NCBI GenBank assembly: GCA_964543195.1
Contig: CAZIXF010000001.1
Span: 62,001 to 126,000 of the forward strand
DNA from: JAGTVG01 sp964543195
GTDB taxonomy: Bacteria; Bacteroidota; Bacteroidia; Cytophagales; Cyclobacteriaceae
Reading direction: 5' to 3'
Length of the DNA: 64,000 nucleotides
The notes beneath the pieces are model-generated. The model saw only the letters and a list, made by a program, of their open reading frames with translations. It searched no databases and was not told the DNA's origin. Numbering within the stretch: position 1 is the stretch's first letter; each line of letters opens with the position of its first letter. Below are positions 9,166 through 18,937 of the stretch, piece by piece. The position numbers and the translations under genes were made by a program.

Positions 9166-10830
9166 ATGAAGACTACTATTCTTTATCTGTTTTTGTTCTC
9201 AATTTTTCTAAGCGTTTGTCAACCTTCAGAAAAGACCAGTGAGGATTATGACCTTATAATTTATGGCGCTACGCCGGCTGGAATAACCGCTGCCGTTCAG
9301 GCTTCAGAGATGGACAAGACTTCCCTGATTATTGTACCTGGAAACCGGTTAGGGGGGGCTACCAGCGGGGGATTGGGATGGGCTGATATTGGGGTTAAGG
9401 AGACGATAGGCGGGCTTTCATTGAAGTTTTTTCAAAAAGTATTTCAATACTACCAGTCTGATTCGGCCTGGAAATTTGAAGAAAGAGAAAATTATAACCC
9501 CCGGGGAAATCATGCCATCGCACCCAATGGCCCTATGTGGAGTTTTGAACCCGGGGTGGCAAAACTCATTTTTGAGAAAATGATTGAAGAAGCTGCCAAT
9601 ATCGATGTAGTCTATAATGAAAGACTGGATTTACAGGAAGGCGTAACTATGGAAAATGGTAGCATTAAATCAATAAAAATGGTATCGGGAAGGGTTTTTA
9701 CGGGAAAGTATTTTGTTGATGCATCCTACGAAGGAGATATGATGGCTCTTGCCGGTGTAAATTATCATGTAGGCAGGGAAAGCAAGGCCACTTATAAGGA
9801 ATCACTGGCCGGAGTGCTTGGTCCAACTATTAATGTCAGACAACCAAAACAATTTTTCGGGGCTGACATATCACCCTATGATGAAAGTGGAAACCTGTTG
9901 CCTGGCATTCAGGATATTCCCATGGGAGAACCCGGACAAGGAGATCATAAAATTCAAGCTTATAATTTCAGGGCTTGTCTAACTACGGCTGAGGAAAACA
10001 AAATTCCGATATCACGCCCTGAAAATTATGATTCGACGAAATATGAGTTATTGTACCGGTATGTAAAGGCCAAAGAGCTGAATTCCATTTCCCGGATTCT
10101 TACTATTTCTCCCATGCCCAATAAAAAAACGGATATCAACGATGGTGGCCATGGCTCCCCATTTTCAACAGACTATAATGGGATGAATTGGGATTTTCCG
10201 GAGGGAGATTATGAAACAAGAGAGAAGATATGGAATGAACATTATGATTTTACCATAGGCCTGTTTTACTTTCTGGGTCATGATCCCAGATTGCCTGAAT
10301 CGATACGGAATGAAATGTTGCAATATGGCCTTCCGGGGGATGAATATACTGATCATAACCATTGGACACCTCAAATGTATATTCGTGAAACACGCCGTAT
10401 GATCGGAAAAAATATACTGACTCAGCAGGATTGTCAGGAAAATACCAATAAGGAAGAATCAATAGGATTGGCTTCTTATGGACCGGACAGTCATCATGTA
10501 CAAAGAATAATCTATGACAATGGAGAAGTGGTGAATGAAGGTAATTTCCTGGAACCACATAATCCCTATGAAATACCCCTTGGCGTAATCCTGCCAAAGA
10601 GGGAAGAATGTGAAAACCTCATTGTCCCGGTATGTCTGTCCGCCTCTCACGTTGCCTTCGGTTCAATCAGAATGGAACCCGTATTTATGATTCTCGGTCA
10701 GTCCGCAGCTACGGTGGCTGCTTTAGCGATCGATCAGTCGATAAACATCCATGACCTGAAATATGAGGATATCAGGGAACAATTAATAAAGGACGGTCAA
10801 AAATTAAAACGTAATGAAATTAATTTATAA
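9166..10830 (+). CDS. FAD-dependent oxidoreductase lipoprotein, array copy C
   Basis: This intact 554-residue paralog has a lipoprotein signal peptide (lipobox LSVC, Cys18), so it is probably anchored to a membrane. The FAD motif reads YGATPAG, and the GG block is unusual in that GGATSGGLGWADIG replaces the GGLTSGG of its neighbours. YVDASYEGDMMA-type and HVAFGSIRMEPVFMILG blocks are intact. Compared with the other copies it shares GHDPRLPESIRNEML and HNHWTPQMYIRETRR with the pseudogene at 4501 (GHDTRVPENARNEML), and the QQDCQ...SIGLASYGPDSHHVQR stretch with the partial gene at the window start. These three form a subgroup. It ends 71 nt before the start codon chosen for copy D. Confidence 0.9.
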   Translation: MKTTILYLFLFSIFLSVCQPSEKTSEDYDLIIYGATPAGITAAVQASEMDKTSLIIVPGNRLGGATSGGLGWADIGVKETIGGLSLKFFQKVFQYYQSDSAWKFEERENYNPRGNHAIAPNGPMWSFEPGVAKLIFEKMIEEAANIDVVYNERLDLQEGVTMENGSIKSIKMVSGRVFTGKYFVDASYEGDMMALAGVNYHVGRESKATYKESLAGVLGPTINVRQPKQFFGADISPYDESGNLLPGIQDIPMGEPGQGDHKIQAYNFRACLTTAEENKIPISRPENYDSTKYELLYRYVKAKELNSISRILTISPMPNKKTDINDGGHGSPFSTDYNGMNWDFPEGDYETREKIWNEHYDFTIGLFYFLGHDPRLPESIRNEMLQYGLPGDEYTDHNHWTPQMYIRETRRMIGKNILTQQDCQENTNKEESIGLASYGPDSHHVQRIIYDNGEVVNEGNFLEPHNPYEIPLGVILPKREECENLIVPVCLSASHVAFGSIRMEPVFMILGQSAATVAALAIDQSINIHDLKYEDIREQLIKDGQKLKRNEINL

Positions 10831-10901
10831 CCTTTAATTTGAATTCAGAAGATATGTTAAGACTTTTAATTAATTATACTATTTATCCATATATCAATCC
10901 A

Positions 10902-12557
10902 ATGAAAAACTTTCATCAACTGATACCATTTATTTTTATTTCGATCTTTTTCTCACATTGTTCTGAAGATGCAGGGAAAAATGTATATGAAGCCGATATT
11001 ATCATCTATGGCGGTACCTCGGCAGCCGTAACCGCTGCTGTACAAGCTGAAAAAATGGATAAATCCGTGATCATGGTCTCTCCGGACGAACATCTGGGAG
11101 GACTTTCTGCCGGGGGATTAGGATATACCGATACCGGGGACAAAAGTGTGATCGGTGGTCTTTCGCGTGAATTCTATCACAGGGTTTATGAACATTACCG
11201 GCAGCAGGAAGCATGGAAATGGCAGGAAAGATCCGAATATGGCAATAAAGGGCAGGGGACTCCTGCCATCGATGGTGAGCTGCGTACTATGTGGATCTTC
11301 GAACCCCATGTGGCAGAAAAAGTATTTGAAGATTTTATCAGTGAATACGGCATTCCGGTCTATAGGGACGAATGGCTGGATAGGGAAGATGGAGTCAGGC
11401 TTGAAAACGGGAATATTGTTTCTATTGAAACATTGAGTGGTAAAACCTTCAGGGGGAAAATGTTTATTGATGCTACCTATGAGGGAGACCTGATGGCTGC
11501 CGCCGGAGTCGGTTATCATGTGGGAAGGGAGGCCAACAGTGTGTATGATGAAGAATGGAACGGGGTGCAGGTGGGGGTTTTGCATCATCATCACTGGTTC
11601 GAAAACGATATTTCTCCCTATGTGATCCCGGGTGATCCTGACAGTGGATTGGTTCCCCGTGTTTCCGGAGAAGACCCCGGTGTAAAAGGGGAAGGTGATA
11701 AGAAAATACAGGCCTATTGTTTTCGTATGTGCCTGACCGATCATCCTGATAACAGGCTGCCTTTCCCGGAACCCGAAGGATATGATCCTTTTGAATATGA
11801 ATTACTTGCAAGGGTCTATGAAAAAGGATGGGATGGAACTTTCAATAAATTTGATCCCATACCCAACAGAAAGACAGACACGAACAATCATGGGCCATTC
11901 AGTACGGATAATATAGGGATGAATTACGATTATCCGGAAGCCAGCTATGAACGCAGGAAGGAAATTATAAGGGAACATGAACTTTACCAGAAAGGACTGA
12001 TGTATTTTATTGCCAATGATCCACGGGTGCCCGCGGATGTTCAGGAGGAAATGAACCGCTGGGGCCTGGCAAAAGATGAATTCACAGACAATGGCAACTG
12101 GCCTCATCAGATTTATGTCAGGGAATCCCGCAGGATGACCGGTGAGTACGTCATGACTGAAAATGACGTGTTGGGAAAACGGGAAACTCCCCGGCCGGTT
12201 GGGATGGGTTCTTACACCATGGATTCGCATAATGTACAGCGTTACATTAAGCCGGACGGGTATGTGCAGAATGAAGGAGATATCGGCGTGCCTGTGCCGG
12301 AACCCTATGAGATTGCCTATGGTTCATTAATACCCAGAAAGGGAGATTGTAATAATTTACTGGTTCCCGTATGCGTGTCAAGTTCACATATTGCTTTCGG
12401 GTCGATTCGAATGGAGCCTGTTTTTATGATCCTGGGGCAAAGTGCCGCAACTGCTGCCGCCTTGTCCCTGAATGAAAACATCGCGGTGCAGGATTTATCT
12501 TATAACGTATTGAAAGAACAGTTATTAAAAGACAGGCAAATCCTGGAAAATCAATAA
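10902..12557 (+). CDS. FAD-dependent oxidoreductase, array copy D
   Basis: The frame is open from a TTG at 10839, but the ATG at 10902 gives a convincing signal peptide (MKNFHQLIPF then a hydrophobic run ending SHC at Cys20, a weak lipobox), so I use it. The resulting protein has about 551 residues. FAD motif YGGTSAA, the block LGGLSAGGLGYTDTG, DATYEGDLMAAAGVGYHVGRE, and SSHIAFGSIRMEPVFMILGQ follow in family order. A run of four His residues (LHHHHWF, near residue 225) is peculiar to this copy. Substrate is unknown. It lies 52 nt upstream of copy E on the same strand. Confidence 0.9.
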   Translation: MKNFHQLIPFIFISIFFSHCSEDAGKNVYEADIIIYGGTSAAVTAAVQAEKMDKSVIMVSPDEHLGGLSAGGLGYTDTGDKSVIGGLSREFYHRVYEHYRQQEAWKWQERSEYGNKGQGTPAIDGELRTMWIFEPHVAEKVFEDFISEYGIPVYRDEWLDREDGVRLENGNIVSIETLSGKTFRGKMFIDATYEGDLMAAAGVGYHVGREANSVYDEEWNGVQVGVLHHHHWFENDISPYVIPGDPDSGLVPRVSGEDPGVKGEGDKKIQAYCFRMCLTDHPDNRLPFPEPEGYDPFEYELLARVYEKGWDGTFNKFDPIPNRKTDTNNHGPFSTDNIGMNYDYPEASYERRKEIIREHELYQKGLMYFIANDPRVPADVQEEMNRWGLAKDEFTDNGNWPHQIYVRESRRMTGEYVMTENDVLGKRETPRPVGMGSYTMDSHNVQRYIKPDGYVQNEGDIGVPVPEPYEIAYGSLIPRKGDCNNLLVPVCVSSSHIAFGSIRMEPVFMILGQSAATAAALSLNENIAVQDLSYNVLKEQLLKDRQILENQ

Positions 12558-12609
12558 GGGCTCCCAAATAAATGAAGTTAAAACCATATTCTTAATAAAA
12601 TTTACAGAC

Positions 12610-14316
12610 ATGAAACTAAGTATTTTGCTGACATGTATGCTGATTTTCACTTCACCGGATTATAGCCAGGCAAAACCGCCAAATACGTTTGATATTGTTA
12701 TTTATGGCGGCACCTCAGCCGGGGTAGCAGCAGCCCTTCAATCTTCCCGCATGGGAAAATCGGTCGTGCTGATCGAACCTTCCAGGCGGCTTGGCGGGTT
12801 GACGACCGGTGGACTTGGTCAAACTGATATTGGTAATAAGCAGGCCATCGGGGGAATTTCAAGGGAATTTTACCAGAATATCCGGAAATACTATGAGGAT
12901 CCTGCTAATTGGAAATGGGAGGACAGGTCTGAATATATAGATGGAGGCCAGACCCGTACCCGGGAAGGCGAGGATGCCATGTGGACATTCGAACCCTCGG
13001 CAGCGCTGAAGGTATATAAAGAGATGCTGGCTGCTGAAGACGTGACCCTGGTATATGGAGAAAGGTTAAACAGGGATGATGGGGTGACAAAAAGGGGGGC
13101 GGGAATCACACAAATAGAAATGGAAAACGGTTCCGTATATGAAGGTAAAATGTTTATTGATGCTACCTACGAAGGAGATTTAATGGCTGCTGCCGGAGTA
13201 AGCTATACCACCGGCCGGGAATCAAATGACGAATACGGCGAGACCCTGAACGGGGTTCAGCCCAATGAATATAACCTGTCATTGCTCGGTAATGTGTCAA
13301 GAAATGGCAAGCATCATAATTTCGTGCCCGGAGTCGATCCTTATGTGGTTAAAGGTGACCCCTCAAGTGGCCTGCTGCCGTATATCAATGGAGACAAACC
13401 CGGTCTTACCGGAAGTGGGGATAAAAAGATCCAGGCCTACTGTTTTCGTATGTGCCTGACAGACCACCCGGAAAACAGGATCCCTTTTGAAAAACCGGAT
13501 GATTATAAAGAGATCAATTATGAACTGCTTTTCAGGAATTATGAGGCGGTGGATGATATTGAGAAAATGTATGATTACGGGGGCGCTCCTTACCTTCCCT
13601 GGATCAATTCATCCATGCCCAACCGCAAAACCGATACCAATAATAAATATGGGTTTTCCACCGATTTTATAGGGCAGAACTACGATTATCCCGAGGCTTC
13701 CTATGAAGAGCGGGAAAAAATAAAAGAAAGGCACCGCAATTACCAGAAAGGATTGATGTGGACCCTGGCCTATCATCCGAGAATCCCCGAAAAGGTAAGA
13801 AAGGAAGTATCCCGATGGGGAACCGCCAAAGATGAATTTGAACGGGAGGATGGCTGGCAGGATCAACTTTATGTAAGGGAAGCCAGGCGGATGATCAGTG
13901 ATTATGTAATGACCCAGCATCATTGCGAGGGGCTGGAAGTAGCCGGAGACCCGGTTGGTCTGGCCGCTTATGGCATGGATTCACATAATGTTCAACGCTT
14001 TATCGATGCCAACGGATATGTTCAAAATGAGGGCAATGTGGAATGCCACGTACCAAGTCCTTACCAGATCAGTTATAAATCCATCATTCCCAAAGAAGAG
14101 GAGTGTACTAATCTGTTGGTTCCGGTATGTTTGAGTGCCACCCATATTGCCTTCGGATCCATACGGATGGAGCCGGTTTTTATGGTATTAGGGCAATCCG
14201 CTGCCACGGCCGCCGCCCTGGCTGTGGACTCAAATATTATTTTACAGGATCTTGAATATCCGAAATTAAGAGCAGCATTGTTGAAAGATAAACAAAGACT
14301 GGAGAACATTAAATAG
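12610..14316 (+). CDS. Exported FAD-dependent oxidoreductase, array copy E
   Basis: This 568-residue protein has a Sec signal peptide (about 1-21, ending near YSQA). It contains the same ordered blocks as copy A: YGGTSAG, EPSRRLGGLTTGGLGQTDIG, YIDGGQTRTR, DATYEGDLMAAAGVSYTTGRE, VREARRMISDYVMTQHHC and HIAFGSIRMEPVFMVLGQS. It is slightly longer than copy A through an insert near residue 315 (DDIEKMYDYGGAPY). The near identity with copy A despite three genes between them suggests duplication and later rearrangement of the array. It is the last oxidoreductase of the array and is followed 51 nt later by the PHP-domain gene. Confidence 0.9.
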   Translation: MKLSILLTCMLIFTSPDYSQAKPPNTFDIVIYGGTSAGVAAALQSSRMGKSVVLIEPSRRLGGLTTGGLGQTDIGNKQAIGGISREFYQNIRKYYEDPANWKWEDRSEYIDGGQTRTREGEDAMWTFEPSAALKVYKEMLAAEDVTLVYGERLNRDDGVTKRGAGITQIEMENGSVYEGKMFIDATYEGDLMAAAGVSYTTGRESNDEYGETLNGVQPNEYNLSLLGNVSRNGKHHNFVPGVDPYVVKGDPSSGLLPYINGDKPGLTGSGDKKIQAYCFRMCLTDHPENRIPFEKPDDYKEINYELLFRNYEAVDDIEKMYDYGGAPYLPWINSSMPNRKTDTNNKYGFSTDFIGQNYDYPEASYEEREKIKERHRNYQKGLMWTLAYHPRIPEKVRKEVSRWGTAKDEFEREDGWQDQLYVREARRMISDYVMTQHHCEGLEVAGDPVGLAAYGMDSHNVQRFIDANGYVQNEGNVECHVPSPYQISYKSIIPKEEECTNLLVPVCLSATHIAFGSIRMEPVFMVLGQSAATAAALAVDSNIILQDLEYPKLRAALLKDKQRLENIK

Positions 14317-14367
14317 AAGGATTACCGGTAAGGCCGGGAAAATAAAGATCGTAACAATTGAAAATGA

Positions 14368-15546
14368 ATGCTGAATAACAGGGTTTCAACATATTTTCCG
14401 CAGCTGATAATATTTTTCATTTTTCTTTTATTTACCGGAATAAAGGTTGAATGGATCGATGGGGGGTGGTCAGGGTATTTTTATAAAGGGACGATGGTAA
14501 ATAATAAAAACCGGAATGCCCCGGAGAAGAACCGGACTGATTTTTTTACCCGGAATGCCCGGGGTTCAATTATTGGGAAAATAAATCATGCCGGGGAAAA
14601 CATTTATGTGCTTATCTCACCTTATGACCAGGGGTACCGGTATCAGTACAAAGTAAATCTCCATGCCCATACCACCGCCAGGGATGAGAACTATGCCTAT
14701 TCGCCGGAAAGATTATTAAAAAAAGCCAGGGAATATGGGTTTGATGCCTTTGCTATTACCGATTTACCTCATGCAGGGGGGATCGTTGAAGATCCCGGAG
14801 TAGATGGCATATTGCATATTCCCGGCATTGAATATGGTGGCAGGCCCCATTTGATCGGTTTGGGAATACACAGTTTAACCGGGAGTGACGATAAACAGGA
14901 GCAGATAGATCATATAAAAAAGCAAAATGGGCTGACTTATATTCCTCACCCGCATTGGGGCGGGTATGATGAAAATCTGTTAAGCCGGCTTAGTGATTTT
15001 GATGGCATAGCCGTTTTTAACAGCCTGACCTACGGTGTTGCGCTTTCAGAAAAAACCGGAGGAGAAGTGTTACCCTTCAACGAAAGTGTGATCGATGCTC
15101 TCTTAAGTAATGGAAGCCCCCTGGCTATTCTAGCCGAGGAGGATACAAAATATGAAGATCCGCATCGATACGGCCACCAGTTGAATACTGCCTGGATGAA
15201 AGTATGGGGCGATGTTCCTCCCGGTGAAATTCAGGTAACATCGATCCTGAAAGCCATCAGGGAAAAGAAATTTACCAGTCATGGCCGTCACCTGAGAACT
15301 CATCCGGAACCGCCGGAATTTTTAGAAATTTCAACGGAGGAATTAATAATTTATGTAAAAATAAATCAGCCTTCTGATATTGAATTCATTACAAAAGGAG
15401 GTGAAATTAAAAAGCTCATTAAAAACACTACATCCGGAAGTTTTGAGGTATCTCCAGATGATATATATGTAAGAATTAAAGCAAGCCATACCCTGAAAGA
15501 ATCTTCCTGGGCATGGACCAATCCTATATATATTGAAAATCGATGA
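14368..15546 (+). CDS. Exported PHP-domain metal-dependent phosphoesterase-like protein
   Basis: This 392-residue protein has an N-terminal hydrophobic segment (about 11-26) that acts as a signal or membrane anchor. The PHP-type metal site begins with H-x-H at 99-101 (NLHAHTT). It continues with AITDLPH, the His-containing EYGGRPHLIG and YIPHPHWGG near residue 192. The C-terminal region ends with the WAWTNPIYI strand seen in CehA/McbA-like PHP proteins. An ATG at 14364 is out of frame, so 14368 is used. PHP proteins hydrolyse phosphoesters or act as trinuclear-metal hydrolases. The exported location and the sulfatase neighbour suggest a role in degrading an external substrate, which is inference. 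Confidence 0.82.
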   Translation: MLNNRVSTYFPQLIIFFIFLLFTGIKVEWIDGGWSGYFYKGTMVNNKNRNAPEKNRTDFFTRNARGSIIGKINHAGENIYVLISPYDQGYRYQYKVNLHAHTTARDENYAYSPERLLKKAREYGFDAFAITDLPHAGGIVEDPGVDGILHIPGIEYGGRPHLIGLGIHSLTGSDDKQEQIDHIKKQNGLTYIPHPHWGGYDENLLSRLSDFDGIAVFNSLTYGVALSEKTGGEVLPFNESVIDALLSNGSPLAILAEEDTKYEDPHRYGHQLNTAWMKVWGDVPPGEIQVTSILKAIREKKFTSHGRHLRTHPEPPEFLEISTEELIIYVKINQPSDIEFITKGGEIKKLIKNTTSGSFEVSPDDIYVRIKASHTLKESSWAWTNPIYIENR

Positions 15547-15677
15547 TTATCGGTAGAACTATTAAAAACAGGTAGCATATTGGCTGTCAAAATATTAATA
15601 TTGATAAACAGGAAAAAAATAATTTATTGATGAATAATTTTTACGTGAAACTTATTAAATAATTAACCTATTTTATC

Positions 15678-17075
15678 ATGAAGAATAATCACGTCCGGGT
15701 TTTACCCTTAAAATTAATAAGTCTTACTATGCTGTTTGTTGCATTTTCATGCAACCAGGCCACCCGCGAGGAACAAAAACCCAATGTGGTTTTGATATTT
15801 CTGGATGACGGAGGTTTTGCAGATTTTAAACCTTTCGGAGAACCCCGGTATCCAACGCCGCACGTTACTACACTGGCAGAGGAAGGCTGCCGTTATTATA
15901 ATTTTTATGTACCCCAGGCTATATGCTCGGCCTCCCGGGCAGCCCTGCTGACAGGTAGTTATCCCGGGCGAACCCGTGTTTTTGGAGCCCATGGCCCCCT
16001 GCAGAGAGGATTGGAACCGGAATATGCCACGATGGGAGAAGTGCTGCAGCAGAACGGATATACTACGGCCTGTTTCGGGAAATGGCATATCGGTGATCAG
16101 CCTGAGACAAGAACTCACTCAAGGGGCTTTGATGAATCATGCGGACTCATGTATTCCAACGATATGTGGCAATACCATCCGGAGAATCCTGAATACTGGG
16201 GTCAATGGCCATTGCAATATTGGGAAAATGGAGAGATAACCATCGATTCGGTGACCCGGGAAGACCAGAAGATGCTGACTACCTGGTACACTGAACAGGC
16301 GGTTGATTTCATTAACAGAAATAAGGACAATCCATTTTTCCTGTATCTGCCCCATTCCATGCCACATGTGCCTATATTCTGCAGCGATAAATTCAGGGGT
16401 AAATCGGGAACCGGCTTGTACGGTGATGTAATGATGGAGTTGGACTGGTCGGTGGGGCAGATAAATCAGGCATTGCAGGATAATGGCCTGGAAGAGAACA
16501 CTCTGTTCATCTTTATTGCCTCGGATAATGGTCCCTGGCTAAGTTATGGGAATCATGCCGGGATAACTCAATATAGAGAAGGTAAGGGTACTATATTCGA
16601 CGGGGGGGTGCGTAATCCCTGTGTTATAAAATATCCCGGTACCATCGAGCCGAATACAATCTCCCACAATACATTTAACTCCATTGATATCCTGCCTACT
16701 GTTTGCCAGGTGACCGGATCAGCATTGCCTGAAAATGAAATCGACGGTAAAAATGTGTGGGATCTGATATTGAATAAACCCGGAGCCGAAAATCCGCATG
16801 AGTATTATGCCTTTTCCAATGGCTCACAATTTCAGGGCGTGATAAGCGGTGACGGTAAATGGAAGTTGCACCTTCCTCATCCTTACCGCTCAGTGGAGAA
16901 AGGGGGAAAAGATGGAATTCCGGGAAGGTATTTTCATCCGGAGATTGACACTGCCCTCTTTGATATGGTCCATGATCCAAGTGAAAAAGGCAATGTGATC
17001 GGATGGTATCCGGAAATAGCCAATTCCCTGATCGGGTACGCTCAAAAACATAAGGACTTGTTTTATTCAGAATAA
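15678..17075 (+). CDS. Sulfatase lipoprotein, formylglycine-dependent (CSASR type)
   Basis: This 465-residue sulfatase has a lipoprotein signal peptide (lipobox AFSC, Cys25). Metal-binding Asp residues lie in FLDDGG (43-44). The FGly motif is CSASRAALLTG with Cys83. Its alanine at the third position differs from the CSPTR motif of the sulfatase at 446, and both variants are known substrates for formylglycine-generating systems. GKWHIGD near residue 136 and ASDNGPW near 280 are the conserved active-site and metal-ligand segments. The length is normal. It is separated from the PHP gene by 131 nt and shares its strand. It probably hydrolyses a different sulfate ester from the first sulfatase, but the substrate is not assignable. 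Confidence 0.94.
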   Translation: MKNNHVRVLPLKLISLTMLFVAFSCNQATREEQKPNVVLIFLDDGGFADFKPFGEPRYPTPHVTTLAEEGCRYYNFYVPQAICSASRAALLTGSYPGRTRVFGAHGPLQRGLEPEYATMGEVLQQNGYTTACFGKWHIGDQPETRTHSRGFDESCGLMYSNDMWQYHPENPEYWGQWPLQYWENGEITIDSVTREDQKMLTTWYTEQAVDFINRNKDNPFFLYLPHSMPHVPIFCSDKFRGKSGTGLYGDVMMELDWSVGQINQALQDNGLEENTLFIFIASDNGPWLSYGNHAGITQYREGKGTIFDGGVRNPCVIKYPGTIEPNTISHNTFNSIDILPTVCQVTGSALPENEIDGKNVWDLILNKPGAENPHEYYAFSNGSQFQGVISGDGKWKLHLPHPYRSVEKGGKDGIPGRYFHPEIDTALFDMVHDPSEKGNVIGWYPEIANSLIGYAQKHKDLFYSE

Positions 17076-17290
17076 ATGATGATGAAAAAGAATATTTATC
17101 AACTATAATATTGCGATGAAGCGGGGCCTTCTGAGCCGATTTCCGGGAAAATTGAATATAGAAGAGAGTATGCTTACTACTGTTGGAGGAAAAAAATTAA
17201 TTTTGAGGTTGTACAATAATTTATATATCAAACATTTGATAATTGAGGCGTATATAAATTAGTTGCATATAAAAAATACATCTTTCATTT

Positions 17291-18937
17291 ATGAACCTTA
17301 TTTTACTGCTAAGTATATCAGCGTTCGCCCTTTTGGTAGCTTATTTTACCTATGGCAAATTCATATCCGGCAAATTAAAAATAAGCAATGATAATATTAC
17401 CCCGGCGCATTCCCATAAAGACGGCGTTGATTATGTACCCAGCAAGACACCTATGGTGCTGGGACACCATTTTGCTTCCATTGCCGGGGCGGGGCCGATC
17501 GTTGGTCCGGTGATAGCGGTCACGTTCGGATGGATCCCGGCTGTTATATGGATCTTATTAGGCGGTATTTTTTTTGGAGCCGTCCATGATATTACCAGTC
17601 TTATCGCCTCCATGCGGCATGATGGGAAATCGATCGGTGTCATCATTCAGAAATATATCGGAAAAAACGGGAAACGGCTTTTTTTAATCTTCAGTTTCTC
17701 TACCCTGATCCTGGTTATAGGCGTGTTTGCCGATATTATCGCCAAAGCTTTCGTAAATAATCCTGCCGTTGCTTCTGCATCGATCTTATATATTGTACTG
17801 GCTATCGTTTTCGGACTTGTAAACAGGTTTTTATCGGATAAAAAAACGGCATTTGTGATCATAACCGTTATCGGGGTAATATTGATGTATTATTTTGTTT
17901 ACCTGGGCATGCAGTTTCCCCTTTCCCTTACCTATGAACATTGGATCGGAATATTGTTAGCGTATGCATTTATTGCTTCAGTGACACCTGTTTCTTTTCT
18001 TCTTCAACCAAGAGATTATCTCAGCAGCTTTCTTCTGTATGGCCTTATGATCATTGCGGTGACAGGCGTACTGGTAGGAAACCCTGAAATCAAAATGGAC
18101 AACCATATACAGGTCAGTCCGGAAAATCTGGGTTATATATTTCCTGTTTTGTTTGTAACCATTGCCTGTGGGGCTATAAGTGGCTTTCATTCATTGGTAG
18201 CTTCGGGCACTACTTCCAAACAGGTAAACAAAGAAAACGATGCCCGGGTGATAGGATACGGTGGAATGCTCATGGAGACTTTTCTGGCAATCATCTCAGT
18301 GGGAGCTGTAATAGTGCTAACCAGGGGCGAATATACAGGCAGGCTGAGCTCTGAGGGGCCGGTCACCTTATTTGCGGATGGCCTTGGACAGATCGTATCT
18401 TCAACGGGCATTTCTTCCAATCTGGCCATTATCTTTGTAGCGCTTACCGTTTCTGCTTTTGCGCTGACTACCCTGGATACCTGCACCCGGCTGGCACGAT
18501 TTTCATTCCAGGAATATTTTGAGGATGTAAATAACAGGACCGGGAAAATTCTGGCCGGTAACAGGTATTATGCTACCTTGATTGTTGTGATTTGTTCTGT
18601 ATTATTACTGCTATCGGGTGAATTTACCACCCTATGGCCGATATTCGGTTCGGCAAATCAACTGTTGGCAGCCCTGGCCCTTCTTGCTGTGTCTGTTTGG
18701 CTGATTAAAAGTAAGATCAATCCGAATTTCGCATTGATACCGATGTTTTTCATGTTCGCCGTAACATTGAGCTCACTTCTGCTTTTTGCTATTCAGAATT
18801 TTAACAGGGGCATTTATGTCCTTTCTGTATTGGCAGGATTGCTTTTCATGCTTTCCCTGGTTCTGATCTGGTTAGCCAGGAAGAGCCTGAAAAAAGAGAT
18901 AGAAGAGCCTGTTGAGCATAAGCTCGAAAGGGTTTGA
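17291..18937 (+). CDS. cstA: CstA-family carbon starvation / peptide transporter
   Basis: This 548-residue integral membrane protein has about 14 hydrophobic segments. The N-terminal family signature is complete (PMVLGHHFASIAGAGPIVGP, then VHDITSLIASMRHDGKSIG), as are the SGFHSLVASGTTSKQ and LTTLDTCTRLARF blocks. CstA proteins take up peptides or pyruvate when carbon is limiting. At this length it resembles the shorter CstA forms rather than the roughly 700-residue E. coli protein. It lies at the end of the glycan cluster with a 215-nt AT-rich leader, so it probably has its own promoter. The exact transported compound is uncertain. Confidence 0.92.
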   Translation: MNLILLLSISAFALLVAYFTYGKFISGKLKISNDNITPAHSHKDGVDYVPSKTPMVLGHHFASIAGAGPIVGPVIAVTFGWIPAVIWILLGGIFFGAVHDITSLIASMRHDGKSIGVIIQKYIGKNGKRLFLIFSFSTLILVIGVFADIIAKAFVNNPAVASASILYIVLAIVFGLVNRFLSDKKTAFVIITVIGVILMYYFVYLGMQFPLSLTYEHWIGILLAYAFIASVTPVSFLLQPRDYLSSFLLYGLMIIAVTGVLVGNPEIKMDNHIQVSPENLGYIFPVLFVTIACGAISGFHSLVASGTTSKQVNKENDARVIGYGGMLMETFLAIISVGAVIVLTRGEYTGRLSSEGPVTLFADGLGQIVSSTGISSNLAIIFVALTVSAFALTTLDTCTRLARFSFQEYFEDVNNRTGKILAGNRYYATLIVVICSVLLLLSGEFTTLWPIFGSANQLLAALALLAVSVWLIKSKINPNFALIPMFFMFAVTLSSLLLFAIQNFNRGIYVLSVLAGLLFMLSLVLIWLARKSLKKEIEEPVEHKLERV

